From contig PDUO01000001.1 in assembly GCA_003008705.1 (NCBI GenBank), positions 1 through 64,000 of the forward strand: DNA of 64,000 nt, in the 5' to 3' direction. The notes below the pieces were generated by a model that did no database searches, was not told the DNA's origin, and worked only from the letters and a program-made list of their open reading frames with translations. The position numbers and the translations under genes were made by a program. This document shows positions 11,952-22,926 of the stretch, in pieces (the stretch's first letter is position 1; every line of letters starts with the position of its first letter). The stretch comes from Pezicula radicicola (Eukaryota > Ascomycota > Leotiomycetes > Helotiales > Dermateaceae).

Positions 11952-14900
11952 ATGGGATCTATATCACAAGAATCAGAAGGCAGGCTCAAGATCGCCATCG
12001 ATCGTGGTGGAACTTTCACAGGTAAACCCTCTGAAAACAGCCTATCTAGTTCTAAGTTTGTCGTTAACTGAGATTCAGATTGCTATGCTGAGGGTGGTCC
12101 TTTAAAAAGCCCACTAATTATCAAATTATTGTCCGTCGGTAAGTTCTGTACGCTCGAATATAGGGTGAGGTGTTTGAGAGTTGAGAATCTTTAGATCCTG
12201 CGAACTATGCGGATGCACCAGCAGAGGGTATCCGACGAATTCTTCAAATTGCTATGGGAAAGAATATCTCGCGAGGAGAAAAGATTGATTCTTCGATGAT
12301 TGAAGTTATTAGGATGGGCACGTGAGTTTTTGCTAATATGATATTTGAAATATTGGATAGCTAATGGAGGTTTACATCTAGGACTGTGGCTACGAATGCA
12401 CTTCTGTAGGTGATAATCTTGTTCCTGCGAGCTTTATAGGTGTGCAACTATGCTAAGAATAAACAGGGAACGGAAAGGCGAAAAGCACTTCTTGGCCATT
12501 ACAAAAGGCTTCAAAGATTTACTTAATATCGGAACCCAGAACAGACCAGCACTGTTTGACCTTGCTATCAAAAAGCTTGATGTTTTGCATTCTGAAGTTG
12601 TTGAGATTGATGAGCGAGTGACTATTGAAGAGTGAGGCTCCTTTTACATTCAATCCAAGTACACGATTGTCTTTAGTGACTGCGGTCTATGCAATAGGCT
12701 AACAAAATAGCTATTCGTACAATCCTGTCAAGCAAGTCATCGATCTCAATGGTGATCCGGATCTAGTTTTAGGGAAAAGTGGTGATGTTATGCGTATTTT
12801 GAAGAGGCCGGGTTAGTATTTACATGGCCGACTCCACTTCATCGGTAGTCACTAACGCCAGCAGATAAAACTATTGTTCGCGAAGACCTCCAGAAGAAAT
12901 TTGACGCAGGATATCGAAGTCTGGCGATCTGTCTCGCTCACTCTTTTACTTTCGATGAGCACGAACTACTTATAGAAGATATTGCTAAAGACATTGGCTA
13001 CGAGCACATTTCTATCTCATCTCGATTACTACCAATGATTAAGCTAGTTTCGAGAGGTCAGTCATCAACCGCTGATGCTTACTTAACTCCTCACATCAAA
13101 AAATATATTGAGGGCTTTATGTCAAACTTTAAGGGAGATTTGAAAGATACGAGGGTTGAGTTTATGCAAAGTGATGGTGGTCTAGTCTCGTATGAGAGGT
13201 TTTCAGGATTGAGAGCGATTTTGAGTGGCCCAGCCGGGGGAGTTGTGGGTTTTGCGCAGACTTCGTGGTCGGAAGAGGAGAAGAAACCGGTTATCGGATT
13301 TGATATGGTAATTGGACGTCCTCATTTTCTAATGGTACTGAATTCTAATTAGTTCATTAGGGAGGTACAAGTACAGATGTGTCAAGATTTGATGGAGTTT
13401 ATGAGCACCTTTTGGAAGCGTCAGTATCTGAGCACATGTTTACTGTAAGTTGAGTAGTTGATCATTGCTAACACAGACCACTTCCATAGTATTACTGCTG
13501 GTGTCACCATTCAATCGCCACAACTTGACATTAATACGGTAGCAGCCGGGGGCGGCAGTATTCTATCATGGAGAAGTGGTCTCATGTATGCGGGACCAGA
13601 TTCAGCCGGTGCTCATCCAGGACCCGCATGCTATAGAAAGGGAGGACCACTCACAGTAACGTAAGTTCCAACTCCGTTCTTCGTCTTTGATGCTAAGAAA
13701 TAAAGTGATGCCAACCTCTATCTCGGTCGTCTCTTACCTTCTGCATTCCCTGCAATTTTTGGCCCACATGAAGATCAGCAAATTGATTATGAAGTCTGTA
13801 AAGAGAAGTTTGTGGCACTGACAACTCAGATCAATGAGGAAACTGGAATGCAGAAGTCTTCAGAGGAAGTTGCTTTTGGCTTTATCAAAGTTGCTAATGA
13901 ATCTATGGCTCGTGCGATTAGAGCTGTCACTGAGGCCAGGGGACATGATACTGCTGCTCATAATTTGAGTTGTTTTGGGGGAGCTGGTGGCCAGCATGCA
14001 GCTGAAATCGCTCAGATATTGAGAATCAAGACTGGTATGTTCGCCATTGTCGTGCATGTAGACATTGAGCATAACCGGAACTAGTGATCATTCATCGATA
14101 CTCCTCAATTCTATCGGCGTTCGGTATGGCACTTGCTGATCTCGTCTCGGAGGTCCAGCTTCCAAGCACGGAGGTTTACAGCACATCAAGTTTGATCGAA
14201 ATCAGAAAGTCTATCGCAATTCTAAAGGCTAAAGCCGCCGAAGAACTCATCCAGCAGGGCATTCAACCTTCTCGAATTGAGAATGAGGTTTACCTTAACA
14301 TGAGATACTATGGTACAGATACAGCTCTTATGATTTTGGAGCCTGAAGATGGGGACTTCAAAGCAGCTTTCTTGGTTGCTCATCAGAGAGAATTCACCTT
14401 CCTTCTCAAAGATAGAGATATTCTTGTTGATGATATTCGTGTTCGAGCAACAGGCACAAGCAGAGGTGACATTGATAGGAAATCGATGACGCCTTTTGCA
14501 GAACTGAAAAGAGTACAATTAGCATTGAAGCCATTGAGCTCTGAGGACAGTTCACAATCGACAAGCGTGTTTTTTGATGGATTTGGAATTGTCACAACAC
14601 CTGTCTTCCAACTTGACCATGTCAAAAGTGGCAACTCAATTGAGGTATACAAATCCGTTATCACTCAAAGTCACTCATTTTTTGGAGCTACTAACTCGCG
14701 CCATAGGGACCTGCGATGTTAATCGACTCTACACAAACCATCGTCATCCCCCCTAGATGCTCTGCAACAATTCTTTCCCAACATGTTATAATCAATATCG
14801 ACGTCAATACAAGCTACCAGCTCAAAGCAGATGTAGTTGATCCAATACAGCTTTCTGTTTTCAGCCAGCGCTTCATGAGTATTGCAGAGATGATGGGACG

Positions 14901-16544
14901 GACTCTACAGAAGACAGCAGTAAGTGCCAATATTGCAGAGCGGTTAGATTTCAGTTGTGCTTTGTTTGGCCCCGACGGAGGCCTTGTTGCCAACGCACCG
15001 CATGTTCCGGTTCATTTAGGAAGTATGCAGTATGCGATTGAGTATCAGCATAAACTACATTTTGGAAAGTTGAGACCTGGAGATGTTCTGCTCAGCAATC
15101 ATCCTACTGCGGGGGGAACTCATCTACCAGATCTAACAGTCATCACACCATGCTTTGATATTGAAGGCAAGGAGATTGTGTTCTATTGTGCCTCACGTGG
15201 TCATCACACTGACATTGGAGGAAACGGGATCACATCGATGAGCCCGAATGCCAAGTTCCTCTGGGAAGAAGGTGCCGCCATCAAGAGCTTTAAGTTGGTT
15301 AGTCAAGGGATGTTCGACGAAGAGGGTGTCCATAAGTTGTTCGTTGACGAGCCTGCTCAACACCCTGGATGTTCGGGATCTAGACGTATTCATGTAAGTT
15401 TTCCGCTTTTTTTGTGATCAATATCTAATTCCCGTTTAGGACAACATCAGCGACCTAAAAGCTCAGATTTCAGCTAACAGCAAAGGAGTACAACTAATGC
15501 ACGCGCTCTTTCAAGAATCTGGTCAGGACGCAGTGATTATGTATATGGAAGCTATCCGCCTCAACGCCGAATACGCTATCCGAGATTTCCTCATGAAGAC
15601 CGCGAAGGAGCAAGGTAGCGTACTGGAAGCTGTTGACTTTCTTGACGACGGAACACAGTTGAAGTTGCAAGTGCGACTGCACGAAGGAACTCGAAGTGCG
15701 ACTTTTGACTTCACTGGCACTGGTGATGAAACATACACAAGTTTGAACGCGCCCATTTCAATTACCAATTCGGCAATCATGTATTGCTTGAGGTGTATGG
15801 TTAATTTACCAAATATGCCACTGAATCAGGGATGCTTAACTCCCATCGAGTAAGTAGCCTCATGTCCTTGAGCCGTATACTTCAGCTAATGTACCAACTA
15901 TCAGAATCATTGTACCAGAAAACACAGTCCTCAACCCTTCAGAAGGCGTAGCAGTCTGTGCCGGAAACCCAATCACATCTCAACGCATTGTTGATGTCAT
16001 CTTTCGTGCCTTCAAAGCCTGTGCTGCTTCTCAAGGAGATTCCAATTGTCTCGGCTTCGGCTTCGGTGGTAAAGATGCTGCGACGGGTGAAATTGTAAAG
16101 GGATTTGCGTATGGAGAGACCATCTGTGGAGGTAGTGGAGCAGGACCAACATGGAACGGTACAAGTGGAGTTCACGTCCACATGACCAACACAAGAATCA
16201 CCGATCCCGAAACCCTCGAAAAGCGATTCCCCGTCCTCTTAAAACAATTCGGACTACGAGCTGGAAGTGGAGGGAAAGGGAAGTTTGTTGGTGGGGATGG
16301 GGCTATTAGGGAGATTCAATGTCGGAGGCCTTTGAGGGTTAGTATCATTAGTGAGAGGAGAGTTCATCGTCCTTATGGGATGGAGGGTGGTGAGGCTGGA
16401 CAGCCGGGTTTGAATACTTGGATTAGACGGACTGGTCTGAAGGAGACGAGGGTTAATCTTACTAGTAGGGCTATTGTGCAGATGGAGGAGGGGGATTCTG
16501 TGGTTATTTGTACGCCCGGTGGTGGGGCTTGGGGTTCTTTGTAA
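11952..16544 (+). CDS. 5-oxoprolinase, ATP-hydrolysing (fused hydantoinase A and B domains)
   Basis: Cytosolic enzyme that opens 5-oxo-L-proline to L-glutamate with ATP. Fourteen exons: 11952-12021, 12079-12138, 12195-12321, 12382-12405, 12467-12631, 12711-12811, 12865-13307, 13361-13419, 13490-13660, 13706-14034, 14085-14644, 14707-15393, 15440-15849, 15905-16544. The product is 1281 aa, the normal length. DRGGTFTDCYAEG opens the HydA N-domain. [16 protein letters not shown], the [17 protein letters not shown] stretch and AAGGGSI follow near residues 329-390. The HydB half starts near residue 750 with [20 protein letters not shown] and HVPVHLGSM, and ends in a glycine-rich TPGGGAWG tail. Intron 8 has alternative donors; GTCAGT at 13420 gives the family spacing. 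Exon 4 is only 24 nt. Introns crowd the 5' half. Neighbouring permease and amadoriase suggest a glutamine/pyroglutamate-related catabolic role. Confidence 0.93.
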
Positions 16545-16656
16545 TAGTTCTTTGTAATTTAGTGAACTTTTTTTCCCCCAGATTCTGGATGATGGCACAC
16601 TATATCATGGCGTTCGAAATGTGTTATAGGGGATCATTGACTGATTAGGGCAAGTA

Positions 16657-16862
16657 AGTTACCCAAGTTGAGTGAGTTACTCATGTTAATATCTTATCTC
16701 TAAATAGATAACTATTCAAAATTATCTCCTATTGTATGAAGCAATTCGTATGGTACCCAAAATAGCTGGATCCTCAAATAAGTTACCTAAATCAAGTTAC
16801 TCAAATCAAGCGAGTTACTCTAATTAAGCGAGGTACTCTAATCAAGTGAGTTACTTAAATTC
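16657..16862. repeat. 18-bp minisatellite, consensus AGTTACTCAAATCAAGTG
   Basis: Units start at 16657 and 16675, then at 16781 (short), 16795, 16813, 16831 and 16849. The array from 16795 runs as 18-bp steps with changes at a few positions (AAGCG or AAGTG ends, CTCTAAT or CTCAAAT middle). The same unit reappears in reverse orientation at 43371-43420, and single degenerate copies lie near 32150 and 35755. Confidence 0.75.
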
Positions 16863-16978
16863 ATCTCTTATATCTTCAAGGTAGTGATTTAGAATGATAT
16901 CTTATAAAGTAGTTTGTATGGTATATATAGCCGCAGACCACCTAATGGGAAATAAAAGGAGGCATAAGCGAGGTTGTG

Positions 16979-17001
16979 AAAGGAGGTCGCTTACCTCCTT
17001 T
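16979..17001. repeat. Perfect 9-bp hairpin
   Basis: AAAGGAGGT at 16979-16987 pairs with ACCTCCTTT at 16993-17001 across a 5-nt loop CGCTT. Further weakly matching bases (AGCGAGGTT before, AACCGCT after) could extend the stem. It may be a MITE remnant or a structured RNA; no gene is attached to it. Confidence 0.6.
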
Positions 17002-17368
17002 TCTAACCGCTAAGCGATAATAGATGGTCATATGATGCTGCCTAGAATTCGACGTTATAGGTTGAAAGGCATTCTAGTGTTTATGTAAATTCATTCCTAC
17101 TTCTATTGCTCTAGCAAACTTCCCTCTTTTCATCTTTAACCTATGAAACTATGAAATTATTGAAAGTGATAGTTAAAATTCTCTTTACTTTTATTCCACC
17201 AAGTGATCGCTCGGAACACTTAACTCCTGCTCCACAAAAGTAGACACTATCATTATGTAGAAATCGATACTCAAATTTGATTGAGAGAAGATCGCAGAGG
17301 AAACGTCGACCTATATAGTTGAGAGTAGCCTCGCTAATTTTGCTATAAACTTTGCCGTCTTAGGCTAG

Positions 17369-18758
17369 CTAGATATCTCCAGAAGACTAGTGGCCCTTGT
17401 TAACGAATATGATCCACTATTCTATAAACGCTTAGTCGTCTTAAAGCCCCTATGGATCGCTTGGTATCTGACAAGCATCTGGGCGTTTGGTGAATACGAG
17501 AAAGTTGACGAGGTTAACGGGCCTATCCAAGACCTCGCACAAGGGTATCTTAAAGAGTTGGACCAAGAAAGTCGGACTAATCCAGGAGTTTCTGAGGATA
17601 TGAAAGGGCTTCGACTGATTATAGACGTTATTCAAGACAGGATGACACATTTCGGAGATGGATTCCGAGGATCTGATGAGATTATGTCACTTTCTGCCGC
17701 ACTGGTGAGAGCTCTAGACTTGCGAATTTTGTTGGACGAGAACGATCAAGAACCTGACAATGAACACAGAACACGGTCTAGAAAGAAGCGCAAGACTGAG
17801 TCTGAACCGGAAAATCAAAGTTGAAGCGAGAACTTCCAATCTACTTAGGAAATTCTGGAGAAAATTGCTAAGCGTCTTGGTAGCTAGATTGAGCAACTTA
17901 TCAAATCATGCCGTGCGTGGAAATTTCTTAAGAATGGGGCACTAGTAGACGCCGCTGGGATTACTGAAGCCGAAAAACATGAAACATTTAGTCTAGGAGA
18001 AGAAATACTTGCAACTTTCAAGGGGCGTTTTGAGTCAGGACCCGACCTGCCCAAAGAGCCGACGAACGAGCTTGTCAAGAAGGTATGGGAGAATACCCGC
18101 AGTGACGAAGGAGTAAAGGTTTTTTATGCCGAGATGGGCGAAGAAGATCTAGTTCCAGAACCGCTTCTTCGAAATCCTTCTTCTCTGAAAGAGATTGAAG
18201 ATCTCGAGAAACGACTTGACTTTCAACTTCCAGTAGACAGTAAAGATTTCCTTCGAGTCACGAACGGTCTTGGGGGGTTGTGGAATGGCGTTTCTCTTGA
18301 TCCACCACTGTTCCTGCAGACAAGGTTAGGTGTTTAGAGGACAACGAAGTGTTGGGGATCTTCCACTACACATCTCCGGAGAGGATTTTTTACATATTTT
18401 CAGGAAAGAATTTCCAGATATCGCCCAGACTTGGCCGAATGCTGAAAAGACTTTTGAGATTGGATCAGAAGACATCGACATCGTATGGTTGCTACCACCT
18501 AGCAGGGTAGAAGCAGTTAGGAAGGCCTATTTTGAGATTTGTGACGGCGAGAAGGCGTCTGACGAGCTGAAGAAAGCTGCAAATAATCATGTTGTTTCTT
18601 TCGCAGCAAGTAAAGAGAAGTTTGAAATAATGGATTGGTGTGTGCTTACTTGGGCTTCTGGCGGTTGTACACTTATGCAGGGTTATCCGAGTTTTACGGC
18701 TTTCATGGCGAAGAAAGCGAGAGATTCTACTAGGGACTTGTATCCAATCAACGAGTAG
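17369..18758 (+). pseudogene. SMI1/KNR4 (SUKH-type) domain protein, pseudogene
   Basis: A single long frame can be followed from 17369 but is broken by in-frame stops TGA at 17822, TAG at 17846 and TAG at 17885, then by two single-base frameshifts near 18320 and near 18352. The N-terminal part has an all-helical look with a basic patch (RTRSRKKRKTE). The second half shows the SMI1/KNR4 pattern: LEKRLDFQLPVDSKDFLRVT, NGLGGLW, then LEDNEVLG and DLPLHISGEDF in different frames, and finishes with a WCVLTWASGGCTLMQGYPSF segment. No GT-AG intron removes the lesions. No ATG opens the frame, so the start is also lost. Yeast Knr4 relatives take part in cell-wall signalling. The three stops can each come from CGA or CAG by one C-to-T change. 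Confidence 0.8.
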
Positions 18759-20474
18759 TTGCGAGGTGGCTTCGTATATGTTATTTCTTTGAGACTAATT
18801 TGATAATTCTGATGCTGTTAAGAGCTTTATGCCGCGCTTTCGTAACCCAATAGGTTAAGTAGGCCACCTAAAACAAGTAGGTTGCTTAAATAAAAGATTA
18901 TATGCTCCCATTAGCCTCTAAGATATACTATACACCATGTTGCGTTGCGGTGGCTTTGTACAAAACATTTTCTAGTTTTTATCGACTAATGCAGCCGGCT
19001 TGAAGACAGCTTTGCTATGGTCCTTAGCTAAAGGATTCAGTTGCAACCTAATTATTTAAGCATAAAATAGTGCGGCAATGAGTTGACCCATATATTTATT
19101 AGACTAACTAGATTAACAGCGCACTAGACCCACTACCTCATTTATCATTTTCGCACGGATTCTGCGCCCCTGATTCTTTGAATCTCCTCCCCCAAATGTC
19201 CATGTTTACACAAGGGTCTGCAAATTCGTTAAAGCCAACCAGAAAATAAAGCAACACATTTTACAAGAACACTTAAATTCCCATCTAGGTTTTAGAATCC
19301 TTCTTTCGCAATCTAGAAATACAACTAGGCTAATCAGGACTCCTACAGAGTAAATGCACTATCGCCACCGGACAGACCAGTACTACCTCCCGCTGCTGTA
19401 CAAACTCTGAGCTCTACTCTTCTTTGCCCTTCCTATTCAGGCACTTTGCGCCTCATATTTCCACCTCGATTCCCTATGAGAACATGCTTACACTACTCTA
19501 CAGATAAGCTCCACGAATCAGAATACCGAAGACAAGACAGTTTGAGCGCATTTGGAGCAGTGTTACCTTTCAATATTACTCGCTAGATCAACTTATTTAT
19601 ACATAATGGTTTCAAAGTTGAATCCTTAGTCCCAGTGGCATTTTAGGCTTTGCAATTGTGCAGTTCAAGACTCAGGCTTCAAATACGAAGTAAAGTACTA
19701 CCATTGCTTACGAAATCCATTCTTCTTTCAATTTGAATTAAGGTATAGAATTGGTAATTTTATCTGCGCTTCATGATAGCATTATCTTTATCAGGTTATG
19801 TCAATTTGGCTCCTAGTCCAAAGATAAGTCCAAGGCTCTGCACAGAGTATCTACTTATGTGGTTAAGTGGCAGTTCCACTTGACAAGTCGAACATGCTTT
19901 GCTTTTTGTTTCTAACAACTTCGTTACCTATTGCAATCACTCAAGTTCTTGTAATTTCGTAGCAGCCTCTTTGGCGCTTACTCTTTTTTAAATTGTCGTG
20001 GAGGTAGTTTAGGATTCTATGTTGTTGAAAATGATTGTTATAGGAGTTGAGTATATTGTAAACAGAAGTCGTGTCGGCAAAATTAGCAGTTTTCACACCT
20101 ACACTAAAGCTAAAAGTGTCCACCAATTCTAGGATTTCAATCCATAACTCGAGGACCACGTTTGGTGGATCTACTTGGTTTTTAGTTGAAAGGTTGATAA
20201 AAATATCAACGGTTGATTGCTAAGTGGGCCCTTATGAGGTGTTGATAAGCTAAACTGCACCTAAGAATCTTTCAATAAGTGTTAACGAACATTAGACAGA
20301 GATTAAAAAGTGCGAAAACTTGGACTTACCTTACCGTCTTGATCGTGGAATTTTCCTCTGCGCTATATAATTAACCCACGTTGAGTTTTGCCAAAATGCA
20401 CATAATACTAGACCAAATCAAAAGAACAACCGCTGCTCTTTGGGCTTTGGAAAACATTGCTCACTAGGTCAAAA
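18759..20474. other. Gene-free intergenic region
   Basis: About 1.7 kb with no coding frame that looks real. A degenerate copy of the 18-bp minisatellite (AAGTAGGTTGCTTAAAT) lies near 18875. The rest is ordinary AT-leaning sequence with many short stops in all frames. Confidence 0.5.
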
Positions 20475-21338
20475 ATGTCAGCAAATAGTACAGGTGTAGC
20501 TCAATGCCACCTTACACAAACTATACCCCTCGACATCCGACATATCATTTTCGACCTTCTCGTTGTACAGGCCTGCACAATCAAACTCAGAACTGCAAAG
20601 AACGACATGCTAGCCTTGGTCAAAACCTGCTGGCAGCTACACAATGAAATCTATCAATGGTTCACCCGACGAGGGTCCTTTAATACACCAAACCAAACTT
20701 TCGATCCGTGGAAAATTCTTTTTTATCATCCTAGAATCGGAGTTTTTGTACCATCAACAACAACACTTCTTTGCAGATATCAGGATCGTTTAATGGTCCA
20801 GGATTGGGGTGGACATGTGGACTTTGAAAGACTGCTGGCCGGGGGACGAAATTCGACACTTGTGGGCAGGTTACAGCACCTTGTCATTCATTTTGAAACA
20901 CCCATCACGAAAAACAACCTTCTTTGCCGATTTCTGAGGGCTCTCAGAGATCTTAAGAGCATCGAAATCAGGTACAGCCATCCAAATGTGAGAATCATTT
21001 GTGCATCTATTTTTCGCGTATATATATATGGCGCTTTGGAGTATAGAGACAGGGGCGTTGTACTCAAACAGAATGGGGGGATACTTTCTGAAATAAACAG
21101 TGTTGATCTTGGGTGGAAAACTTTGAGTATACCATCTCTGGGCATCGTTGGAAAACGGAAACGTACTCTGAGTCTGTGGTATTGCGATTACTGCGGAAAC
21201 AGCTATGATAAATATCATAAGCATGGGAATATGAAATTTATCTTTGAGATACGAGCAGAGGATGAAAATCTAATACAAAATTTGATTTCTCCTTTTCCCG
21301 CTACCACGATCACTGACTCTGAACTCACCGAAGACTAG
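20475..21338 (+). CDS. Hypothetical protein, F-box/2EXR-like N-terminus
   Basis: Single-exon frame of 287 aa from the ATG at 20475; a few upstream in-frame codons lack an ATG. The N-terminal TIPLDIRHIIFDLLVVQACT stretch, followed by LVKTCWQLHNEIYQWF, resembles fungal proteins with a short F-box or 2EXR-like helix pair and the usual later line about old relatives or neighbours of cell structure is absent. A WYCDYCGNSYDKYHKH segment near residue 245 has two Cys and two His and could bind a metal, but it is only one possible half-site. The C-terminus is acidic. It sits alone between two pseudogenes. Intact length and sensible codon use favour a real gene; function is unknown. Confidence 0.6.
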   Translation: MSANSTGVAQCHLTQTIPLDIRHIIFDLLVVQACTIKLRTAKNDMLALVKTCWQLHNEIYQWFTRRGSFNTPNQTFDPWKILFYHPRIGVFVPSTTTLLCRYQDRLMVQDWGGHVDFERLLAGGRNSTLVGRLQHLVIHFETPITKNNLLCRFLRALRDLKSIEIRYSHPNVRIICASIFRVYIYGALEYRDRGVVLKQNGGILSEINSVDLGWKTLSIPSLGIVGKRKRTLSLWYCDYCGNSYDKYHKHGNMKFIFEIRAEDENLIQNLISPFPATTITDSELTED

Positions 21339-21789
21339 GGAGGATAATACTACATGTGGTTAGCAAATTGAGTCGTGAACCACATGTAGCTGCATGCTAG
21401 CACAGAAATAGTTAGCCAATATCTTGGAGTAAGAGGAAGTTTCTATAGAGAAGAAAGTTATTGCTATGAGAAATGTATAGAAATCAACAAATTCAAAGAA
21501 GAAGAAAAAAATAGTTTTGGCTAGCAAAAGTCATACTCTTACCTCTCACCTGTCCGTGGTGCCGGCTACGAACCTAGAACAGCTACAAAGTTGCTCTAGA
21601 GCCAACAGAAGATGTGTAATAATTATGTGGGCCTAGGAACGTCCGAAGAAACAAAACCTGTACACAAACCCTGCACGAAATCAAAGTGAGTGTAATAGTT
21701 GTAGGCAAGAACAAGCTGAGAGATACCATATATAGGAAAAACGATAAGGGACAATTTAATCTATCAGGCTAATACAGATACACAAGCCG
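21339..21789. other. Intergenic region upstream of the aquaporin pseudogene
   Basis: No gene, repeat or regulatory motif recognised. An inverted pair CTACATGTGGTTAGC / GAACCACATGTAGC spans 21350-21394, a small palindrome just after the preceding gene that could form a terminator-like stem. Confidence 0.45.
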
Positions 21790-22926
21790 AACTGGTGGTT
21801 TGTTGTTCGTCGCAAGATTCGAGAACCACTTGCCGAGTAAGTCTTTTTGTATGTAATTGACAATACTTTTATTCGCTAATTCTTTCTTTACATGGTTTGT
21901 AGTATGAATCTTCTCTCTCGATTTATGATCTTACGCTAACTTATCACCTAGACGATGGTTGCTGTCTTGATGGGGACTGCTGGAAATCTACAAGTGAAGA
22001 CATCGAACAGTGAAGCTGGAAGTTTCACCTAGGAGGCGTCTATATGGGGACTCGGTACCATGATGGCAATTTACATCGCTGATAGTATATCTGGAGCACA
22101 CTGTTATCCACCCGTTCCTAGAATGGTCTACTATCTTTGAGGTATTCCAGCAGTGTCAATACTTCTTAGTGTATTCCGTGGCTTTCCCGCTCGCAATGCA
22201 TTTATATATATCTGTGCTTAGTGCGTTAGTGCTATTTGTGCTCTTTATTGCCCATGGGATTTACAAGGATGCCACTATGGATTTGGACCCACAAAAGACC
22301 TTAGGTAATAACAGGTTCTGGAAAAGCATTTAATATTTGTTGGGTCACGTGGGCACTAGCCTACCACTTCTTGCTCTTGCTCTTGCTCTTGCTCTTCTTC
22401 TTCTTCTTCTTTCACAGAGACGACGCAACCACATTAGATAGAGCAATTGGAGTCCATTCAATTGCCCTCTCTTTCCTATGCCGTTACGATCTACCTCAAC
22501 CACCCACTACACTAGTAACTGCATTCTTCACTGACTTCATATGGGCAGCCGCTATGTAGGTTGCGTCTTCAATTATTCCCATTTCTGTGTCGCCCATCTT
22601 CAGTAATAGATGCTAACATATTGTCTTTATAGGGTGGCACAACTCTGGCTATCGGTGACGATACAAATACTCCTCCAGAAGCCGGGATGCATGCATTCAT
22701 TCTAGGTTTAGTTGGTTTCACAATTCGCAATGGCGAACACGCTAGGATAGAATACCAGCTCGCAAACAAACCCAGCGAAAGACTTAGCATCACGTCTGGT
22801 TCCCTACTAGGTAGGCTACGGATCTCCTATGTGGCAACGAGGCTAGCGGGCTGAGGCATGGGCAGCAGCTATCTTTGGAAGTCTTTTCAGATGTTCGGTA
22901 TACGATATTGCTATATTCAAGGAATA
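21790..22926 (+). pseudogene. Aquaglyceroporin (MIP family), pseudogene
   Basis: Fragments of a fungal aquaglyceroporin follow in order but in shifting frames with stops. NWWFVVRRKIREPLAE near 21790 precedes a GTAAGT intron. After its acceptor near 21955 comes a NLQVKTS stretch, then GTMMAIYIADSISGAH in place of the first NPA loop (now GAHCYPPVP), RGFPARNAFIYI, then GDDTNTPPEAGMHAFILGL, then, one frame over, NPAKDL with the second NPA motif, and a final AAIFGSLF segment. In-frame stops occur after SFT, after VYYL and after FIYICA, and the second NPA part needs a frameshift. The first pore motif is lost and a CTTGCT/CTT microsatellite has grown inside. The normal protein is a six-helix glycerol/water channel in the plasma membrane. 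Confidence 0.85.
22368..22413. repeat. (CTTGCT)n/(CTT)n microsatellite inside the aquaporin pseudogene
   Basis: Four to five CTTGCT or TGCTCT units run into a pure CTT tract. It lies in the middle of the degraded aquaporin gene, between the first and second halves, and interrupts any sensible reading frame. Confidence 0.8.

Larger units (their letters stand above)
16545..17368. other. Intergenic region with minisatellite and hairpin
   Basis: Holds two stretches of an 18-bp degenerate tandem unit (16657-16692 and 16781-16862) and a short perfect hairpin (16979-17001), both listed separately. A tract of ATG-poor sequence follows up to the degraded gene. No gene recognised. Confidence 0.5.

Noticed and set aside
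11952..16544. Oxoprolinase locus seen as a pseudogene because many frames end in stops
   Set aside because: Thirteen GT-AG introns explain every break and yield one frame of normal length, so the gene is intact.
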